Source: Cephalotrichum gorgonifer
Lineage: Eukaryota; Ascomycota; Sordariomycetes; Microascales; Microascaceae
Reading direction: 5' to 3'
Assembly (NCBI GenBank): GCA_900312665.1
Contig: ONZQ02000008.1
Coordinates: forward strand, 1,240,001 to 1,304,000
Length of the DNA: 64,000 nucleotides
Part shown: positions 1-10,150 of the stretch, piece after piece
Layout: every line of letters begins with the position of its first letter
How positions within the stretch are numbered: position 1 is the stretch's first letter
Translations under genes and position numbers: made by a program
The notes under the pieces: model-generated
The model's database searches: none
What the model was told of the DNA's origin: nothing
Seen by the model: only the letters and a program-made list of their open reading frames with translations

Positions 1-738
1 CCCCGCCGCCATCCCCGTCAAGAACTGCCCCAGAGGCTCCGTCGGGCTCCACATCCCCTTCGCAGCCACTCTAATCGGGGTCGAAAATAGCTTCGCAGTT
101 ACCGCGAGCGCCATTGGCGGCTTGGGGATATACTCGCGGATGGACTCGTGGGCCGCCGCGTCGACAAAGGCAGGCCGCACGCTACTCGCGTGGAATAGCG
201 GGTTCTCCTTGCGCATCTCGGCCAGCTCCTTCTCCGTCTCGCCCTTCACGCGGGCGAAGAGCTGCGTGAAGTACCCCGGGTCGTGAGTGGTCCCCTCGCC
301 GGAGACGTAGACAAACTCGAATGGCGCGGAGGGGTCGTCCTTGGGGAGTTTCTGGAAGGCCTTGGCGGCGGCTAGGGCGTAGTCTTTTGTGATCTTCACG
401 TATTCCCTAGTACCACGTCAGAATAGCTGTTTCCCCTTGTGCTAACGTACTGGGTCTAGGGAAGGATTGAAGACTAACTCCTTGGTGACCTGACTTTGGG
501 AGATACCCAGAGCCCACACGACGCCATTGGCGTCTTTTAGCTGGTCTAGCAGCGAGGCATCGTACTTCTCAAAATCCTTGTGCAGGATGACATTGACGCG
601 CGGATCCTTTGCGTCGTCTGCCATTTTCACAGGCCGCCGGGAGAGGATGGAGATCTTGGAGACGTCCTTTGCCTTGATCATGGCGTCGAGGACGGCAGAA
701 CCGACGAGGCCGGTCGCCCCTGTTAGGATGAGATGCAT
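1..738 (-). CDS. NAD(P)-binding epimerase-like protein, 3' end outside window
   Basis: Model: exon 1 738..479, exon 2 406..1 and onward past the window edge; 222 residues are visible. The start sits directly before the Rossmann motif TGATGLVG (residues 6-13, GxxGxxG), so the longer frame back to 870 is not needed. The 72-nt intron (407..478) has donor GTTAGT, a CTGAC branch site and a TAG acceptor, and joins ..SQVTKE to EYVKITKDY in frame. The protein resembles the nucleoside-diphosphate-sugar epimerase / FMP52-like short Rossmann group of fungi, which bind NAD(P)(H); the substrate cannot be told from sequence. A later stretch RVKGETEKEL is typical of the helix after the catalytic region in this group. 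The visible part is intact. Family assignment good, function inferred. Confidence 0.85.
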
Positions 739-1876
739 CTTCGCGTCGGGTGATTTATTAGTCGGATCGATATTGAGGTTACAAATTGAGTTGAGAGGCC
801 CAGGTGCCCAGGTATCTTTGATAGGAGAAAATGATCTACGAAGGTGGTTGTACGTGTTATGCAAAATCACCTCCGGAGCTTTATAGTTTGTTTGTGTGTG
901 TTGGTCGGACTTAGTCTTGTCCTTTAACTCCGATTCGGAAATACCGGGAAGGGTTTAATGGAACCTACTTTCCCAGGCACCCTCTGGCTGACGACGTCCA
1001 ACCGAACGATTCGAGAGCATCAAGCAGAACTTGTAAGCAAATGCCGGCTGACACACAGCCCAATAACTACAGCCCAAGGAGAGTACTACCTATCCTGTGT
1101 CGGTGGGGCGAGGAAGCTTGAATCATAGTGTGATGGGAGCGATAACTGGTCTCAGGTTATGGGGCACCACATCAATGCTTGATGACCAGACACTTGTAGG
1201 AATGAATCCTTCAATGATTTCCCTATTTGATCGTTCCATCCGGGCAAAGCTGTGAAGAGGCTAGAACAATTTCGTCGAGAGACAGCTGCCTACAAACCTA
1301 GTTCTTGCAATAACCCACATCTCGCACAGTCTCGAGCATAGCAGGACACCCACTCCGGCCCTCAATGACCTACATACCAAGCCTCGCTCGTAGCGCGGCA
1401 GGCTCCAATGAATCAGGTTATCAATTTTAGGTACTTCTAGAACGGGAAAACCACGCGCTTGTCCACCTTTCCAGCACACTTTCCGAACCATTGGCGCTTT
1501 GGACACTGTAAATTAATTCGCGGGAGGCGGATCATGACATCACCGCGCACACCTTCGCCCATAAAGGCGTCTTAAATGACGCCCGTCACCACACCGATGT
1601 TTCCCCGTCGAGGGATCAGAGGCTAAGGGTGGCAAAGGCCATCCATCCCCGGACCCCGAGTCCCAAGACAACTTGGGCAAAGATGACAATGCCCAGGAGC
1701 TATATTATGCTCGGGGCGAAGGGGATTTCTCCGGTTCAATTGTAATTCCCAATCATCTCCATCGACCTTAAAAGATACTTGTACCCTTGTACTTGCCTGA
1801 GAAAAGACTACAAGCTTCCCGCCAAGATCTCCTCTACCAGGGATTCAAATTTCGGTGCCTAATATTCACGCTCGAT
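739..1876. other. Intergenic region, no gene seen
   Basis: This 1.1 kb lies between two divergent genes and probably holds both promoters. A CCCAAT box-like motif lies near 1748. Small open frames here (for example 1261..1506) have no recognisable content or splice context. Confidence 0.6.
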
Positions 1877-2597
1877 ATGGAGCCAGAGGAGAAGGCAGCT
1901 GCGGAGAGGAGTAAGTATATGTCGTTTTTAGTTTCCTCCGCGAAGTAACGAAAAAAAACATTCTTTTGGTCGGAACGGCTAACATCCTCCCAAGGCCAGA
2001 GACTTGATGATAGAGCGGCGCGTGCTCGGGAGATTTATGGGATTCCACCCCATCTGAACCTGCTTCACCATCAGCTGGACGTATGTGTCAATTCGCCTAT
2101 CTCCTGCCTTACTGCCTTCCTGCCTCCTCCCCACCCAGTCCGTCTCCGTTCACCTACCACGTATAATAGAAAATGAGACTGACAGACGACATATAGCAAA
2201 GGAAATACTTCGATTCCGGGGACTTTGCGCTCTCAAAGGCCCGAAGGCCTTCTGACATCGGTCCAATAACAACCGGGATTGAGCACGTATGATGTCACCA
2301 ACCTCGAGGGTCTATGAAGTATAAAGAAACAAAAATGCTAATACACAACCCCAGCCGCGCCGTGAAAGCATATCCCACCCGACTGATTGCCGGTAAATAC
2401 GCCCAAAAATACCTCACGCTAGCCTCTGACACCAAACGCTAATAACCAAAACTAGGGCTGCCTCAATCAGTTCTACTGATGGTATCACCAGACGGCATTC
2501 TCTCGAGCAGGTTCATGAGAAGGGGCAACAGGCTGAGAGTTGCCTCCACGAAATGATATACCCCGCTGATAAATCCCGGCCGGGAAAGGAGGGCTAG
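1877..2597 (+). CDS. Endosulfine family protein (Igo1/2-ENSA type)
   Basis: Five-exon model: 1877..1910, 1995..2080, 2197..2286, 2355..2392, 2456..2597; 129 residues. The core KYFDSGDFALSKA (residues 43-55) is the endosulfine signature. In yeast and animals the serine of this FDSGD motif (here Ser47) is phosphorylated by Rim15/Greatwall, and the protein then inhibits PP2A-B55, controlling quiescence or mitotic entry. Upstream is IYGIPPHLNLLHHQL, downstream the family-like RESISHP. Introns have GTAAGT/GTATG donors and CTAAC/CTAAT branch sites. The last intron (2393..2455) is inferred: if retained, translation stops at 2396 after about 83 residues; if spliced, a tail with RRHS (Ser98), a PKA-type site as in animal ENSA, is added. 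The N-terminus is short and divergent, so this may be a paralogue of a standard Igo1. No exon is long enough to be found by ORF length. Confidence 0.85.
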
Positions 2598-3026
2598 GTT
2601 GTTAGGACATGATGAATTGGCCACGGGTGGCAGATGGAAGGTCAGCCGAGGTATTGTACGATTAAAAGCAGCTCGTTTTGGTGGCCAGATTGGACGTTTA
2701 TACTAGCCTGTCATCTGGGAGAGTGTTTAAATTGAATGGGGGGAATATTGAGTCTGAGAGCGGGTTGGTGAATGAGGCATAGGAGTCAAGGAAGGTGGCC
2801 GGACTGGTCCCCGTGTTTTCTCAACGCAGATGTAGGACGGTGCCGAGGTATATGAGTATTCAACAGATACGTGGGTTGGTTATGGCGTCTTTACCAACTC
2901 AAGTGTTCAATATAGCTAACGGTTACAATCTGTCCTGTTAATGCCTGCCTGGGTAGAGGGGACAAAGGCCGAGAGGTACGTCATGCCGGCGAAACTTGAT
3001 CTTCACGAAGCCGGGGACTGTCAAGC
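2598..3026. other. Intergenic region, nothing recognised
   Basis: Between the endosulfine gene and the 5S rRNA gene. No coding frame, repeat or RNA is seen. Confidence 0.6.
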
Positions 3027-3145
3027 ACATACGACCATAGCTCGTGGAAAACTGAGGGTCCCGTCCGCTCCCCTATACATAAACCACGAAGCGCTAGACT
3101 AGTAGTTGGGTCGGTGACGACCAGCGAATCCCTGGTGTTGTATGT
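3027..3145 (+). rRNA. 5S ribosomal RNA
   Basis: The 119-nt segment opens with ACATACGACCATAG and ends GTGTTGTATGT, the paired ends of fungal 5S rRNA. Inside are the conserved GTGGAAAAC, TCCCGTCCGCTC and GACTAGTAGTTGGGTCGG stretches, including the internal Pol III control region near 70-95. A T-rich run follows at 3145-3154. It is a single dispersed gene, as usual in filamentous ascomycetes, and is identical by eye to the copy at 31182. Confidence 0.95.
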
Positions 3146-3696
3146 TTTCCTTTTGTCGTTTCCTTTTTGTCTCATGCCACTTGAGGGATATGAATCTTTA
3201 GGTACTTACAAGTAGGGATGTCTGTCGAGAGCATGATGTGTTCACGAATGGCTGAGAAATCTAACACCTTGACGCTACTTGTGATACCGTGCTCCTCTTA
3301 GCGGGTACCACAGTATTATTACTTCTTGCACGAATCGGCATTGTAAACGGAGAGAGTGGAGCCAGACTAAACTGGGGTCAGCCCTCGTGGTAAACCTGGT
3401 GCCGCCACAGGCTCCTTCCGAGTTTACGGAAGCACGGTATACGACCCCTGTCTTGTCCCAATTCAAGCACGCGAGGAAGCTCTTGCATCCAGTTGCATAA
3501 TACCCATTGGCACTAGACACCATTTTTCTTCATCCACGCTTGGACTGGATCGTGAGACCGGTTACGCCGTCCCAGCTCGCGGCCGGGGCTCGACCTGGAT
3601 AATGTAGCTGTTACACCGGAGTAGTCACTCGCCACTCGAAGTAGGAAGGAGGTACATGGTCGAGATTTGCAGAGATTTCCTAAAAGCTGAGCCTCC
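3146..3696. other. Region upstream of the helicase relic
   Basis: No gene is recognised. Missing 5' exons of the helicase-like locus could lie here, since its frame opens only after a TGA at 3688-3690 and a possible AAAG acceptor near 3705, but none could be identified. Confidence 0.4.
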
Positions 3697-6092
3697 TTGC
3701 CAAAGACACTCAAGGACGAGTATAAAGACGCCTGGGAACGTCTGAGTGGCAAGAATGAGCCTTTCATGGTTGACCTGTTCGTTGAGAATAATGGCGACGA
3801 GGCAGCCGGAAAGTGGGACTGCAGGCTGGTGGACTACCCCGATAAGATGTCTGAGCTACATTACCATCCTATCCACTCCTGGGAAGTTGTACTCTATGCA
3901 CGCCGCCCGTCACCATTGTCTGATCGCGGCCATGACTATGTCGTCAAGACGTTTGGAAGCCGCTCCGAGGCTAACGCGCGGAGGCGAGGAGGGGATGATC
4001 ACTACAATCGGTCAGCCCTCGCGTTTGACGTGAATATGAAGGACTGCGAGCGCAAGGTGAACGCAGCTTGTGATCTTCTTCCCGGGGCCAAGCCAACCCA
4101 CTATATAACGTGGGCGAATGGTGAGCTTGCAAACGGCCTTCATAGGGCTATCTGGCGGGGTTCGGGCTTCTGGAGTTTGTGGAGGGGTGACAGAGGAGGG
4201 AATGCTGCCAAGGAAGTGGTCGAAGCCACGGCTCCTACCTCCATGAAAGAGCTGCAGACCATCTACCCGGGCAGTCTCCCCATCGTCGATCTTGTCGGTG
4301 ACAAGGATCCGAGGTACCTCGATATCCTGTTTGAAGACATTACCAACATTGACCGCTTCCGCTTGGTCCAATACCTGAGGAAACGTCCCGCCGGCATTGG
4401 CGGTATCGATGGAGTATGTCCCCATAGTCTTCATGTTGCCTTCTCATTATTACTTCGAGCGATCTTATAAATACTAACCAGAGGAATAGTTTCCTGGTTC
4501 TGGGAAGACGACCACTGCCTCGGTGGTAGCTCTGGCGATGCGTGATCAGTTTGGCCCTATCTTATGCTCCGCCCCGACCACAATCGCCAACGACAACTTT
4601 GCGGAACGCATTGCAGCTAAATATGGCCGGGAAATCGTCCGTTATAATGCCAACCTGTCACCCGGTTCCAAGGATCGACGTCGTCGCCGCCTGGTTCTGC
4701 GGACCTATAAGCTTGAACAAAAGGCACAAGCTGTTCTCCGTTTGCTAGAAAGCCCGGGGGCTAGCAAGGAACCAGCTCGGGAGTTTAGCAGGACGCCAAT
4801 ATGGAAACCTAAAAACTCTCCAGCGGGGTGGCTCTTGACATGCTTGGGCAGCCGGTCGATGGTAGGGATCATGGAGGTCCACGAAGATGATCCCGAAGCT
4901 ATCCAGCAGCTTCGCAAACCCCCCCCAGGAAGATAGTTACAGCTCGTTGCGAGCTGTAGGGAGGGGTACAATTAGCTGGGAGGAGTACTCCGCTACCGAG
5001 AACGGCCCAATCGATATCAAAGCATTACGACCCTCCTCTCCAACACCCTTGCTCAGCATGCAGACTTGCTCGTAACTACCCCGGCTGCGGCATCGTCGGA
5101 CTTTCATTATAAAAAGTTCAAGAAAATCAAGGCACGGGGAGTCGTGGTTGACGAGGCGGGTTGCATGGGGCGGGCGGATATGATGTCCCTCTGGGGAAAT
5201 ACCCTGCTGTCGTGTTTTATGGCCGGCGACCCCCGCCAACTCCCTCCCACGGTGATAAGCCGGTTGGATAGAGACGGTCAGGGAAACTACCGAAACCTCT
5301 TTGCCCACGAGGGCGCGGTATCAGCTATGGAGTTCCTCGAAGGTTCAGGCGTGCGTTTTTTTCCGCGCCCGTGTCCAACGCCGGATGGCCGACAACTTGT
5401 TTGGGTATATGGCCGACCTGGTGTACCCAAATGTGCGATTCGAGTACGGTACACATTGCCGGGCCGATCTCCCGCAGTTCGAGGTCGGGAGGCAGCTAGA
5501 GGCCTTTTTAAAGGCCCGCGATCCTCGAATCAAGACAGATCCAAAGCATCTCCTTTCCGCCTTCCTCCACTGCCCTGGCCTGAACGCCAAGCCTGATGGG
5601 AACAGGTCACGAACCAACCCTTATCAATGTCAAATCGCCCTAAATTTTATCCTGGACCTCGTCAAGGATACCAAGGTCGGGCCTGAGGCAGTCAGCATCA
5701 TTGGCCCTTACAAGGCCAATGTGGTGTATATAAACGAGCTCCTCGGGAGCGCCCGATTCTCTGCATTGTCCGCAATGCCTCGGGCATCAACCGTAGATTC
5801 CTTCCAAGGACGGGAGGGGGGTATTGTTGCTGTTGTTATGGGGACCACCCAGGAGAGCGGCCCCGGTTTTACGCGCCATGAGAAGCTCCTGAATGTCATG
5901 CTAACCCGACAGCGCTGTGGTCTGGTCATCGTCGGTGATCTGTATGTGGTTGGGCCGGTAACTGGGCCACCCCATGAGAGCCGCCACCACACTATGACTG
6001 GCGAGGACGAAAAGAAGATGTCTATCCCAGTCAGGGTTCTCTGGAATGTACTGAATCGCCTGTATACGGACGGTCGAGTAATCGGGCTTTGA
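3697..6092 (+). pseudogene. UPF1-like superfamily 1 helicase, frame-broken
   Basis: Coding pieces in order: 3697..4413, an intron 4414..4489 (GTATGT..ACTAACC..TAG), then 4490 to about 4920 in frame 2, about 4921..5020 in frame 0, about 5022..5355 in frame 2 and about 5356..6092 in frame 0. Helicase motifs are seen across the pieces: Walker A GFPGSGKTT just after the intron, motif II VVVDEAGCMG, motif III GDPRQLPP, then STVDSFQGRE and VMLTRQRCGLVIVGDL near the end. These define an AAA_11/AAA_12 (UPF1-like) ATP-dependent RNA/DNA helicase. Three one-base shifts separate the pieces; two coincide with homopolymers (C8 at 4919-4926, T7 at 5356-5362), so assembly error is possible as well as decay. 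No ATG starts the frame and the N-terminus is unclear. Confidence 0.8.
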
Positions 6093-6498
6093 TATGTCAG
6101 GTCGACGGCTGGGTAGCGTAGGGGTGGGAGGGTCTGCTTCCTGCTGGAAGGCATGTTGAGGAAAGGGGAAAAGGGGGGGGTGTGGTGAGTTAAGCTCGGA
6201 ACGAGATAGCTACGTATGAAATTATTCCGTCTATTATCTAGCCATGCACTAAAAGCATCCCTCGATCCCATCGAGAGGGCGCAGCCGGTTGTGAATAGGT
6301 ACCCTCTACTCGGGGAAGGAGCGGAGAGGTTTGTGAATATATACCCTGTATTTGGGGAAGGAGCGATGCCGGGTCCTGATCATGACTTCCTATGAAGGGG
6401 TTGGACCTTCCTGGAGCTAGGTTGTCTTCTCCAGGTAGTTCTACAGCCCTACTTTCCGACCGCCTTTATCCTCATTACTCTCAACAAAAAGGTCAACC
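6093..6498. other. Spacer between two decayed coding stretches
   Basis: Contains a short direct repeat by eye: a GGGGAAGGAGCG block preceded by a 'taccct' motif occurs twice (about 6299-6331 and 6344-6367). No gene seen. Confidence 0.4.
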
Positions 6499-7370
6499 GT
6501 GACAGGTCATGACTACGAGAAATACTTTAACAAGGCTGTGAAAACAACCAAGATCATTAAGCCCGTCGCTCCCCATGCGGCTATACTTCACGTCAACGGG
6601 TCCCTCCATTGAATTTTATCCGGAATGAGCCAAGAAATTAAAGACAACCTCAGATGTGCGGAGAGGTTCGCACGCTACTCTATGGTCCGGTTTCATACCC
6701 GCCATTCCCCTGTCGCGGCACAGGATGAAGTGCCCAGGATCTTCGACGGTATGCGACATAATCTCGGTGGGAAGATTTCGAATCTCGTTGAGGACCGAGT
6801 TTACGGCAGGAGAAAGCTGTTCTACAAGACCTTTGACAGGGGCTGCAGGTTGGCGGCCATCTTTCAACCCAAAGACTTCGAACGGAGTGCTTCACTCGGT
6901 TTTAGCCATGTGGTGGTGAAGTATCCGGACATGGCATGGGCGCAGATTGTACTTGATGAAAGGTAGTGGGCTACCTATCGATATCAGGGCAATCTCGACC
7001 TACTTTACAGTCTCCTGCGCCAAAGAGTAGTCCATCGTCCAACCCATGAAGGTTATGGAGCAGTATTTCGACATCAATCTCCCGAGACTCCATACGGAGC
7101 TGAAAGATGACTGCCTCTTTCCATTTTATAAGGGCTCAATACCTCCTGAATGGGACTTGATGTCTTGCTAAAGATGTTCCACGGATGACTGAGAAGAATG
7201 AAAAGTGGTGCAGCCACGGCTTCCTTACGGTCGAGAACGAAGTGACGCTCTATCTCGAATCCATCTACCAGGCGTGCATTAGAAAAACGATAGTACGAGA
7301 CGATGATCCTAATACTGAGTTCAAGAGGTACCTCAAGGACCAATGTGAGGAATTTCTGGGGCTTCGGTAG
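6499..7370 (+). pseudogene. Decayed coding stretch, family not recognised
   Basis: Protein-like segments follow each other in different frames: about 6499..6612 (ends GSLH then TGA), 6625..6966 (CAERFARYSMVRFHTRH .. MAWAQIVLDER then TAG), about 7048..7170 (VMEQYFDINLPRLH .. IPPEWDL) and 7185..7370 (ending KDQCEEFLGLR). Codon texture is coding-like and the four pieces read as one continuous product interrupted by stops and shifts. It lies on the same strand just after the helicase relic and may be a further part of that locus or an associated gene. I do not recognise the family, so no function is given. Possible introns could explain one or two of the breaks. Confidence 0.45.
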
Positions 7371-8420
7371 AAGCCCGTACCTTTATTCGATTCGTCGCTG
7401 CAAAACGCCACTATAAAAGGCCGATGAGGACCGGATGGGACACTAAAGTGCCAAGTCTACAGAGTAGACTGAAGAATGACGAGGATAACAAGCCCAGACA
7501 AGCAATTGTCTCAAGGGGCAGTTCGATGAAAGCCATTATCTATTCCTAAAAAGGATGGTTCGGGTGATCCGAATGCCAGCTGCGTTTGCCGATAAGAGAG
7601 TGGTACTGAGGCCCTACGATGAAAGAATCGAGAAAAGGCTGGCTAATATATTACCCGTCCACGATATTACACTTGATGATTTGGAATAGGGATATGGGCG
7701 AAGACAGTGGAGATGATGTAGAGGGACGAGGATAATATCAGTACCTGGGTAGAGAAAACGGGCTAGAATATACTGGGACTTGGAGTATGATATGGATATG
7801 TGCATTTCACAGACGCTAGCGAGCCGTAAAGCTACTGGTTATATTGGCCTGATTACTTTCGAATCGATAAAGTGCACATGACATTGTCTAAGATCATATA
7901 TTCTCGCCTCTTAGATGTGACCAGGTTGTAAGCAATGGGTGCACGACGCCCAATATACATGCCTCCATCCTATTTCCGAGACACGATGTAGGTGTGGCTT
8001 CTGAGAATGGCTAACTGTTAAATTGTACATCTTTTAACTATATAAGTGTAGCATTGATAGGAGCCGGTCGTACCTTTATCTATACGCGAGGTAATATAAT
8101 CTACCCGTATCTGGATCTTCCTACGATGAGTCTTAGTGAGACGAGTAATGGCTCCAGGATGAATATCTTACACCTAAACCCACAATCTCCCTGATACGGA
8201 TAGGCTGGAAACTGTCACCGCCTCCGCCACCCCGAATGGCGGCTCGGATCGCTTGCCAGACCTTTGAATGACCCGCTACTTTTCTTCCGCGCTGCTTCCT
8301 ATCTCCTTGAGTCGGCTGCGGAAGTCGTGCTCAGTGCCGTTAGGCAGGAGAGGCCCGACATTCAATGCCGCAAGGTGGTTCCGAGCCTGAGAACAAGAAA
8401 GTAAGGGAGAAGCAAAAAGT
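7371..8420. other. AT-rich intergenic region, no gene seen
   Basis: About 1 kb without a convincing coding frame on either strand. Confidence 0.6.
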
Positions 8421-8521
8421 TGATAACAGTGAGATTCGAACTCACGCCATGAAACCATGACCAGGAAATTAATGTTAAGGAAACCTTAACCTGGCGCCTT
8501 AGACCGCTCGGCCATGTTACC
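8421..8521 (-). tRNA. tRNA-Leu(AAG) with intron
   Basis: The 101-nt minus-strand gene folds into a class II tRNA: acceptor GGTAACA pairs with TGTTATC (plus discriminator A), D-arm GCC..GGC, anticodon stem CCAGG/CCTGG, a long variable arm and T-arm GTGAG TTCGAAT CTCAC. The loop reads TT-AAG-G, anticodon AAG. A 17-nt intron (8467..8483) follows position 37. A T5 Pol III terminator lies just downstream (8415-8419 on the + strand as A5). Confidence 0.93.
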
Positions 8522-9128
8522 GGTTATTGATGGAAATCCGGCCCTGTTTGCTGGAACAGGAGATCCGTACGGACTGGCCACAGATCAGCTACGAGTACGG
8601 AGACACGTGTGATAATTTCGAGATTGTCCTAAACTCCCGGGTACAGAGTGGACTCCTCGGTGCGCCCCCAGAGATTTCTAGATGCGAATGTCGATCGCGG
8701 TTCCCCACTGACCGTATCCCATTGCTTCGATTTGCCCGAGCGGAGAAGGTGGCCGGGTGCAGTACAAGCAATAATTATACTTGACATCAGTACATTGAGG
8801 GTATTACTCGTGTTCAGCAACTGGCCGGTTGATTAGCTCCCCAAGTATTGGATCGAAAACACTGCCTGCAAAAATGAAACTCGTCTCAGTCTGGTGGGCG
8901 GAACCAGCCTGGTTAGGTGTATTCCGGGCTTACTCCACCACTCTGCGGCCGGTTCTCTTCAGGACTGAGGGCTTAAAACATACCGGCTCCATTTTTGGAC
9001 CTCAATATGAAGAAATTCACCTAATTGGGGAAGTCGCACGGCGTAGTTCGATTTGGTTGTCTGGCTAATATAATCTGGCGTCCCGTGGTTTCTCCGCATC
9101 GAGATGGGTTGCTTCGCAGTCAATCGTA
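8522..9128. other. Spacer between two tRNA genes
   Basis: Overlapping small frames on both strands (8527..8836) show no domain and look like chance. Nothing else recognised. Confidence 0.55.
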
Positions 9129-9208
9129 GCTCAGGTGGTTCAGGGGTAGAATATTTGCCTTCCATCCGGGCGTAGCAAATGATCCGAGTTCGAGTCTCGG
9201 CCTGAGCA
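9129..9208 (+). tRNA. tRNA-Gly(TCC) with short intron
   Basis: Acceptor GCTCAGG pairs with CCTGAGC followed by A73; D-arm region GTTCAGGGGTAGAAT; anticodon stem TTTGC/GCAAA; loop CT-TCC-A; T-arm CCGAG TTCGAGT CTCGG. About 9 nt (9165..9173) after position 37 must be an intron for the stem to close. A T5 run at 9214-9218 is the terminator. Confidence 0.92.
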
Positions 9209-10150
9209 GCTATACTTTTTGCATGTTGCTGAGTACTCCACTGGGAGACGCGTCTGAGTCCTTGGAAGCAGCCCTTCAGAAAAAGTTCGTGCATGGGAGT
9301 GGGGTGTGGATACCTGCCAAACAGAACGTTACAATGTAGGGTCGTCGTTGCGGAGTGGGTATTACAGACTCTTGGTTTAGCATTTTACAGTAGCGGGAAT
9401 AGCCTATGCATACAAGCAGCGCTTGATATGGCACATACGGACCAATGTTTAAGCAATTTTACAAGCAGTTTAAGTGGGGTTTTAGGTAGGATGGGAAACC
9501 ACACAAGAAGTTTGTCCATTGCGATCTTCCCTTTCGCGTTAAGCCCCTATCCAAAATTGGTAGTAACATATATTCTGTTGGACGCCACAATCCAAAAGGT
9601 TCCTCATTACAAGTACCTCTACTTATATCTCAGATTACATATGCGTTTGTATAGCAAGAGAGGCATCTACTTGAGAGGCGCCTTACATTAGTTACCCTAC
9701 CCGACCAAGTACAAGTATACTCCATGTCTCGTAATCAGCTGGGGGATGAGCTGGGGCGTCCTTGTACCTTCCTTTTTCCAGTGTGCTATCAGCTGGTCGT
9801 CCACACAAAGTAGGCCGGATTTGGATAACGAGCAGCGAATCCTACCCAGGAAAACTGTTTAGGATTGAACGAAGTAGCCAGTCATGTTTCGCCGAAGAGC
9901 GGGTCTTAGCCCCACACGGTATCAAATCTCTTCCGCCGCCCCCCTGTCTGCCTCGGCTGCCACCCCACGCGTCTTCTCGTCGGCCAACACTCATCTGAGA
10001 TCTGCCATCAACACGATACACAAGATAGTCGGGAGAATCGGCTACATCTTTGTACTCCGATCTTAGGCAGCTTGATTTGGCCACGCGACGTGCTTAATTC
10101 CCATCCTGAGACTACCGGACCAGAACAGCCACACCAAAATCCCAGCCACC
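9209..10150. other. Intergenic region, no gene seen
   Basis: Holds the promoter of the following membrane-protein gene. A 132-residue frame at 9293..9691 lacks any family feature and is treated as chance. Confidence 0.55.

Noticed and set aside
3027..3145. Repeat shared with 31182 first suspected to be a SINE or solo LTR
   Set aside because: The sequence is 5S rRNA by its conserved blocks and ends; no mobile-element features are needed.
9293..9691. 132-residue frame after the tRNA-Gly gene
   Set aside because: No recognisable family feature, starts next to a tRNA, no coding texture.
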